Shown: in pieces, positions 59,392 to 64,000 of the stretch
Position numbering within the stretch: position 1 is the stretch's first letter
Layout of the letters: each line of letters begins with the position of its first letter
Assembly (NCBI GenBank): GCA_035556655.1
Contig: DATMFW010000069.1
Coordinates: 1 to 64,000, forward strand
Length of the DNA: 64,000 nucleotides
Direction of reading: 5' to 3'
Source of the DNA: JBDSKH01 sp035556655
GTDB taxonomy: Bacteria; Actinomycetota; Actinomycetes; Actinomycetales; Microbacteriaceae
Translations under genes and position numbers: made by a program
The notes under the pieces: generated by a model
The model's database searches: none
Told to the model about the DNA's origin: nothing
Seen by the model: only the letters and a program-made list of their open reading frames with translations

Positions 59392-59696
59392 AGTCCGTCA
59401 CCCCGCAGCAGTTCGCCGCGCTCGAGGGCGCCGCGCTGATCGATGTGCGCGAGCCGGCCGAGCTGGACGAGGTGCGGACCGCGCAGGGGGTCCCGATCCC
59501 GATGAGCGGGTTCCTCGACCGGCTCGGTGAGCTGCCCGAGGGGCCGCTTTATGTGCTCTGCCGGTCGGGTGCGCGCAGCGCCCGGGTGACCGAGTACCTC
59601 GAGCAGCAGGGCTACGACGCGACGAACATCGACGGAGGCATCATGGCCTGGGAGGCCGCGGGACTCCCGGTGCTGCGCGGCCCGGTGGTCGAGTAG
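59388..59696 (+). CDS. Rhodanese-domain protein
   Basis: This 102-residue single-domain rhodanese has active-site cysteine C58 in VLCRSGARS and the CH2-like IDVREPAEL. It probably carries sulfane sulfur to a cytoplasmic acceptor. It is coupled to the hydrolase gene by an overlapping ATG. Its last residues (VVE) and stop codon are provided by a truncated copy of the palindromic repeat, indicating that the repeat trimmed or replaced the original 3' end. Confidence 0.93.
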   Translation: MKSVTPQQFAALEGAALIDVREPAELDEVRTAQGVPIPMSGFLDRLGELPEGPLYVLCRSGARSARVTEYLEQQGYDATNIDGGIMAWEAAGLPVLRGPVVE

Positions 59697-59744
59697 CCGC
59701 TGACTCTCGGTGCTCGAGTAGCCGCGAAGCGGCGTATCGAGACC
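59687..59744. repeat. REP-like repeats at the rhodanese gene end
   Basis: A partial unit (GGTCGAGTAGCCGC, 59687-59700) supplies the rhodanese stop codon TAG, and a full 33-bp unit follows at 59712-59744 ending GTATCGAGACC. They lie between convergent genes and may act as a bidirectional terminator. Confidence 0.85.
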
Positions 59745-59755
59745 CGGAGACCCCG

Positions 59756-60820
59756 CTACAACTCGTTCTGCCGCGGCACGATGACCTGCTTGATGATCAG
59801 CAGGATCGCCGCCGCGACCGGGATCGCGATCAGCGCACCGAGGATGCCGAGCAGCGTGCCGCCGGCGAGGGCCGCGACCACGACGACCACGCCCGGAACC
59901 TTCACGGCCCGGTTCATGATCGTGGGGCTGAACACGTACGCCTCGACCTGCATGTACACCAGGTAGTAGATCGCGACGATCAGCACCGCCGGCCAGCCCT
60001 CGAAGAGCCAGATGCCCAGCGTGATCAGCACGGCACCCGAGATGGTTCCGACGAGCGGGACGAGCGAGAACAGGAACGCCAGGAACGCGAACAGCGCCGA
60101 GTACTCGATCGGGTCGCCGAGGATGAGGCCCAGCACCGTCATGAAGATGAGGGTCAGGATGCCGTTGGCCAGACCCAGCGAGACCTGGCCGACGACGTAG
60201 CGGCCGACCGCCTGGCTGATCTGCTCGGAGATGTCGATGAACTTCTCGCGCTTGGTGGCCGGGATCAGCTGGTACAGGCCGCGCTTGATGCTGGAGAGCG
60301 AGGCGACGAAGTACAGGGTGAGGATCAGGACGATGACGCCGCCGAACGCGCCGCCCGCGATCGTGAACGCGGTGGTGACGACGCCGGCGGTGATCGCCTC
60401 GAAGTTCTCGTTGAACCAGTCCAGCACCTTCTGCTTGGCGTCGTCCCAGGTGCCGAGCCAGTACAGGGTCTCGTTCCACCAGCCGCCGACCGCCTGGTCG
60501 TCGGTGAGGGCCTGAACGAGGTCGGGCGCCTGCTGGATCAGGTTGCCGATCTGGTCGGCGATGACCGGGATGATGGCGAGCACGAGTCCGGCGAAGATCG
60601 CGAGGATGCCGACCAGAACGACGAGGATGGCGAGCCAGCGCGGCAGCTTGTGGCGTTCCAGCCAGGAGACCGCCGGGTCGATGCCGAGCGCGAGGAACAG
60701 GGCCGCCCCGACGTAGGTGATGATCGGGCCGAGCACCTGGATGCCGCCGCCGATGGCGACGGCGACCAGAACGCCGAGGCCGCCGAACAGTCCGAGACGG
60801 AACGCGTTCTGGATCTTCAC
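59756..60820 (-). CDS. AI-2E-family transporter
   Basis: This 354-residue membrane protein of the AI-2E/PerM-type exporter family has about eight helices, with the conserved segment near FSLVPLVGTISGAVLITLG and VQLxxYVF-like MQVEAYVFSPTIMNRAV. Members have been linked to autoinducer export or Na+/H+ antiport; the cargo here is unknown. It is convergent with the rhodanese operon. No SD is obvious before the ATG at 60820. Confidence 0.9.
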   Translation of the reverse strand: MKIQNAFRLGLFGGLGVLVAVAIGGGIQVLGPIITYVGAALFLALGIDPAVSWLERHKLPRWLAILVVLVGILAIFAGLVLAIIPVIADQIGNLIQQAPDLVQALTDDQAVGGWWNETLYWLGTWDDAKQKVLDWFNENFEAITAGVVTTAFTIAGGAFGGVIVLILTLYFVASLSSIKRGLYQLIPATKREKFIDISEQISQAVGRYVVGQVSLGLANGILTLIFMTVLGLILGDPIEYSALFAFLAFLFSLVPLVGTISGAVLITLGIWLFEGWPAVLIVAIYYLVYMQVEAYVFSPTIMNRAVKVPGVVVVVAALAGGTLLGILGALIAIPVAAAILLIIKQVIVPRQNEL

Positions 60821-60843
60821 ACGGCGATGCTATCGGTTGGCGC

Positions 60844-62646
60844 TCAGCCCGCGTGCTCCCGCTCGAGGGTGTCTTCGCCGACCTCGTCGGCGGGGCGCTC
60901 GGGCGCCTCGACGGCGGCCGCCGGGAACCCGTGGTCGGCGGTGACCCGCTCGGCCTGGGCGAGGACCCCGCGCAGGCTCTCCACGTAGCTCGCGACCGAT
61001 TCGCGCTCGGCGCGGATCTGGGCGAGGCGGGTCTCGGCGTCACCGAGGAGGGCCGTCGCGCGCTGCTCGGCGTCGGCGAGGAGCGCCTTGGCGCGGCTCT
61101 CGGCGTTGCCGAGCACCTCTTTCGCGGTGGCCTTCGCCTCGGACACCAGGGTCTTCGCCTCAGCCTTGGCGGCGCTGCTGACCTGGTCGGCTTCGGCACG
61201 CTTGTCGGCCGCGCGCTTCGTCGCCGCCTCGAGCTGGGCCTGGGCGTCGTCGAGGAACTTCTGCGTGGTGGCGACGGCCTCGGCGTGCTTGGCCGTGTAC
61301 TCCTTCTCGGCCTCGTCGCGGCGCGCCGCGAGCTGCAGCTCGAGGTCGGTCTTGGCCTGCTCGGCCGTCGCGGCGAGGCGCGCCGCGAGCTCGGCGGTGT
61401 CGCGCTCGATCCGGGCCCGGCTGGCCTCCTGCTCCTCGGCGACCAGTTCCCGCTTGCGGGCGACCTCGCGGTCGATGTCCTTGCGCTTCTTGTCGATGTC
61501 CGAGGCGAGGGTGGCGCGGGCCTGAGCGATCTCGGCGTCGGCGTCGGAGCGCAGGTGCGCCAGCTCGGCCTCCAGGGTCTCGCGGGCCCCGGTGAGCTCG
61601 GCCTCCCACGCCTCGCGCGCCCCCGCCAGTTCGGCGGCGAGGGATTCGCGCGCCCCGGTGATCTCGGCTTCGAGCGCTGCGCGCTTGCTCGAGACCTCGG
61701 CGTCGACGGCGGTGCGTGCGCGCGTGGTCTCGGTCTCGAGCTCGGCGCGAGCCTGGGCGGTGGCCGCCTGGAGTTCGGCGTTGGCGGTGCGGGTCGCGGC
61801 CTCGAGCTCGGCGCGGGCGCGCTCGGTGTCGGCGTCGAGCGCGGCGTTGGCCGCGGCGGTGTCGTTCTCGAGCGCGATGCGGGCGTCCTTGGTCTCGCGC
61901 GCGAGATCGGTGCGTCCCTGCTCGAGGTCGTGCTCGAGCTCGGCGCGCAGCCGGGCGGCCTCGGCCTCGAACTCGGCGCGCTGCGCCGCGGTGTCGCGGG
62001 CGAGGGCTGCGGCCTCCTCGCGGGCGGCGGCGAGCTCCTGCTGGGCGGCGGAGCGCGCTTCGGCGACCTCGCGCTCGGCCTCGGCGCGGGTCGCGGCGGC
62101 GTCGCGCTGGCCGGCCGAGCGCGTCTCGGCGACCTCGGCCGTGATGGCGGCGCGGATGGCCTCGGCTTCGCGGGTGGCGTCGGCGACGGTGGTGTCGGCC
62201 TCTTCCCGGGCGCGGGTGAGGGTCTGCGTGGCGCGCTCGTTCGCGTCACCGATGATCGCATCCACCTGGGCCTGCGCGTCCGCGACCAGCTTCTCGGCGT
62301 AGGCGGTGACCTCGGCGCGCTGCTGCGTCACCTCGGACTGCACGGACGCGCGCAGCTTCTCGGCGTCGATGTCGGCCTGGCTGATGAGGCGCAGCGACTG
62401 CTCCTCCGCAATGCGCAGGGTGTTCTCAAGCTTGGTGCCGAGACCGGAGTAGGTGGGGCTGCCGACCTCGTCGAGCTCGGCCTGCAGGTCTTCTGCGACC
62501 GCCTGCAGACGCTTCAGTTCTTTGGCGTGTTCGGTCTTCTCGGCCGTCGCCGCCGCGAGCTCCGCCCGGAGAGAGCCGACGACCTGGTCGACCTCGTCCT
62601 TCTTGTACCCGCGAAGCTCTGTGCTGAACGCGTCTTCTGCCGCCAC
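60844..62646 (-). CDS. Large DivIVA-like coiled-coil protein
   Basis: This 600-residue protein begins with a DivIVA-like N-terminal motif (FSTELRGYKKDEVDQVV) and then has an almost uninterrupted Ala/Glu/Arg-rich coiled coil to about residue 560, with many near-repeats (AREELAAxxxEA, GARExLxAELxGAR). Such scaffold proteins organise polar growth or division in actinobacteria. The GTG at 62646 is chosen because GAAGGAG precedes it at good spacing; longer frames have no support. It is followed by the AI-2E-family gene on the same strand. Confidence 0.87.
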   Translation of the reverse strand: MAAEDAFSTELRGYKKDEVDQVVGSLRAELAAATAEKTEHAKELKRLQAVAEDLQAELDEVGSPTYSGLGTKLENTLRIAEEQSLRLISQADIDAEKLRASVQSEVTQQRAEVTAYAEKLVADAQAQVDAIIGDANERATQTLTRAREEADTTVADATREAEAIRAAITAEVAETRSAGQRDAAATRAEAEREVAEARSAAQQELAAAREEAAALARDTAAQRAEFEAEAARLRAELEHDLEQGRTDLARETKDARIALENDTAAANAALDADTERARAELEAATRTANAELQAATAQARAELETETTRARTAVDAEVSSKRAALEAEITGARESLAAELAGAREAWEAELTGARETLEAELAHLRSDADAEIAQARATLASDIDKKRKDIDREVARKRELVAEEQEASRARIERDTAELAARLAATAEQAKTDLELQLAARRDEAEKEYTAKHAEAVATTQKFLDDAQAQLEAATKRAADKRAEADQVSSAAKAEAKTLVSEAKATAKEVLGNAESRAKALLADAEQRATALLGDAETRLAQIRAERESVASYVESLRGVLAQAERVTADHGFPAAAVEAPERPADEVGEDTLEREHAG

Positions 62647-62834
62647 CGCTTGCTCCTTCGGAACGCATGCCCCACCGCTGGTTCGGGAGGGGGAACCTTG
62701 CGAGTCTAACCGGCACTTCCCGCCCCCGACCCCGCCGATCTGGGCCCCCGGCACGCAGCCCACTCCCACCCGCCTCCCAGTCTCAGCGGGGCATCTCCGG
62801 TAATCTGGGGTGTCTTTGCCGGAGGAGTGCGTCT

Positions 62835-64000
62835 TTGCGGTTCGTGATCGCGATCGTCTTGTTCGTCGTCGCCCTTGTCACCATCGGCCTCGGCATTGCT
62901 CAGCGAACCATCCTCGCCGGGCCGGATTCGTACAGCACCGAGGTCTCGACAGGGTCCGCTCCCATCACCGTCGTCGACAGCGACGCGCTGAACGCCCTCG
63001 CCGGGACGCAGACGGTGACCATCGACGGCACCGGCGACATCTTCCTCGCCTACGGCCGCACCACCGACGTTCTCGCCTGGGTCGGCGACCTGACCTACAA
63101 CCACGTGACCTACACCCCCGGCGACGCCGAACTCGCCGCCGCGACCGTCTCGGGCGGGGGCACCTCGGGCGTGGGCGAGACGGCCGTGCCGACGCCGCCC
63201 GCCGATCCGACCACCGCTCCCACCACGTCGCCGGACGCGTCGCCCGATGCCGAGACGCCCGAGCTGGTGCCCTTCAGCGGCGAGGTCCCCGACCCGCGCG
63301 GCTCCGACCTCTGGCTGCAGGAGTTCGAGGGCTCGGGTGAGCTGGTCCGCAAGATCAACGCGCCGCAGGGCATCTCTCTGATCGTGATGTCGAACGGCAT
63401 CGACCCGGCGCCCGCGACGCTCAGCCTGAAATGGCCGCTCGACAACTCGGCGCCGATGTCGGGTCCGCTGATCATCACGGGCATCCTCGCGATGCTCGCC
63501 GGGCTCGCCGCGTTCGTCTGGGCCCTCGTGAACGCCCGGCGCCGTCGCGGCCCGCGCCGCAAGCAACCGCGCCTGCCGCGCGCACCGCAGCCGAAGCGCC
63601 TCAAGCGGGCACCGCAGCGCAAGGAGCTGACCACCGGCCGCCGCTCGCTGGTGGCCGCCTCCGGCATCCTCGTCGCGAGCCTCGCCCTCACCGGCTGCAC
63701 GACGGGAGCCGGCCTGCTCGGCTCGGGTCTCGACACCGACCCGACCCCGAGCGCGACCGACATCGAGGGCGCTGCGGACCTGAAGCCGCCGGCCGTCACC
63801 GAACAGCAGCTCGGCCGCATCGTCGACCGATTGCGCGACACTCTCGACCAGGCCGATGCGGACAAGGACGCCACGCTGGCCGGGACGCGCCTGGCCGGTC
63901 CCGCGCTGGCCGAGCGCACCGCGAACTACAAGATCACCACGAAGGACTCCGCCCTCGCCGCGGTCAGCCCCTTCCCGGTCGGAACCGTCGAGATCGCGCT
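62835..64000 (+). CDS. Membrane protein with internal lipobox, truncated at window end
   Basis: At least 388 codons are present and the gene continues past the window. A TTG start is set by GGAGGAG at 62821-62827. An N-terminal helix (FVIAIVLFVVALVTIGLGIA), an extracytoplasmic domain of about 190 residues with a Pro/Thr linker, a second helix (PLIITGILAMLAGLAAFVWAL) and a long Arg/Pro-rich stretch follow. Then RRSLVAASGILVASLALTGC appears, a complete lipoprotein-type signal, and another soluble domain. It looks like a fusion of a membrane protein and a lipoprotein. Function is unknown. Confidence 0.8.
   Translation, partial: MRFVIAIVLFVVALVTIGLGIAQRTILAGPDSYSTEVSTGSAPITVVDSDALNALAGTQTVTIDGTGDIFLAYGRTTDVLAWVGDLTYNHVTYTPGDAELAAATVSGGGTSGVGETAVPTPPADPTTAPTTSPDASPDAETPELVPFSGEVPDPRGSDLWLQEFEGSGELVRKINAPQGISLIVMSNGIDPAPATLSLKWPLDNSAPMSGPLIITGILAMLAGLAAFVWALVNARRRRGPRRKQPRLPRAPQPKRLKRAPQRKELTTGRRSLVAASGILVASLALTGCTTGAGLLGSGLDTDPTPSATDIEGAADLKPPAVTEQQLGRIVDRLRDTLDQADADKDATLAGTRLAGPALAERTANYKITTKDSALAAVSPFPVGTVEIA

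Overview
This window is a 64 kb stretch of high-GC chromosome, apparently from an actinobacterium of the Microbacteriaceae (Microbacterium or a close relative). The evidence is an actinobacterial core gene order (smc-ftsY-ffh-rpsP-KH-rimM-trmD-rplS-lepB-rnhB-DUF2469-yraN-comM-dprA-xerC-rpsB-tsf-pyrH-frr-cdsA), families largely confined to actinobacteria (DUF2469, DUF3097), F420-type enzymes, and many leaderless genes whose -10 hexamer (TANNNT) lies 6-9 nt before the start codon. I saw no rRNA, tRNA, CRISPR array, prophage or transposase. No gene-free gap exceeds about 225 bp; the longest is the rpsB leader.

Region 1 (1-9970) is an accessory catabolic locus. On the minus strand a MocR-type regulator overlaps the start of cofD/fbiA (coenzyme F420 biosynthesis, cut by the window edge). 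Divergently, a plus-strand cluster encodes a beta-ureidopropionase-like amidase, a hydantoinase/dihydropyrimidinase, an F420-type luciferase-like oxidoreductase, a complete NMT1/SsuABC-type ABC importer and a class III aminotransferase. Together these look like import and stepwise degradation of a pyrimidine, dihydropyrimidine or hydantoin. No classical dihydropyrimidine dehydrogenase is present, so the F420-type enzyme is a candidate for the redox step. This is the best candidate for an undescribed system.

Region 2 (10-26 kb) carries rpmF-rnc-mutM, a tandem-HTH LuxR-type regulator broken by a frameshift, a GNAT enzyme and a lipoprotein, then smc. The smc gene contains three in-frame 30-bp repeat units and ends inside a genome-repeat element. 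After it come a GH13 enzyme with a flavin oxidoreductase, a histidine phosphatase sharing a symmetric divergent promoter with ftsY, and an acyl-CoA-synthetase-like/SDR/gamma-carbonic-anhydrase operon.

Region 3 (26-44 kb) has ffh, a tandem pair of secreted wall/membrane-anchored proteins with CGC motifs, a third LLM oxidoreductase, a DMT exporter, the rpsP-KH-rimM operon, a DUF559 gene flanked by direct repeats and wedged between rimM and trmD, then trmD, map, rplS, lepB, rnhB, DUF2469, yraN, comM and dprA.

Region 4 (44-64 kb) begins with an AhpD-like gene and a MocR regulator around a clear inverted-repeat operator. It continues with a phosphodiesterase, xerC, an M23 peptidase, the rpsB-tsf-pyrH-frr-cdsA block with small membrane and DUF3097 genes, a DivIVA-like protein, a lytic transglycosylase-like protein, a Na+/H+ antiporter, an alpha/beta hydrolase and rhodanese, an AI-2E-type transporter, a 600-residue coiled-coil protein and a truncated membrane protein with an internal lipobox.

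A palindromic repeat family (core GGTCGAGTAG...CGAGACC) recurs between genes and has entered coding sequence in smc and at the end of the rhodanese gene.
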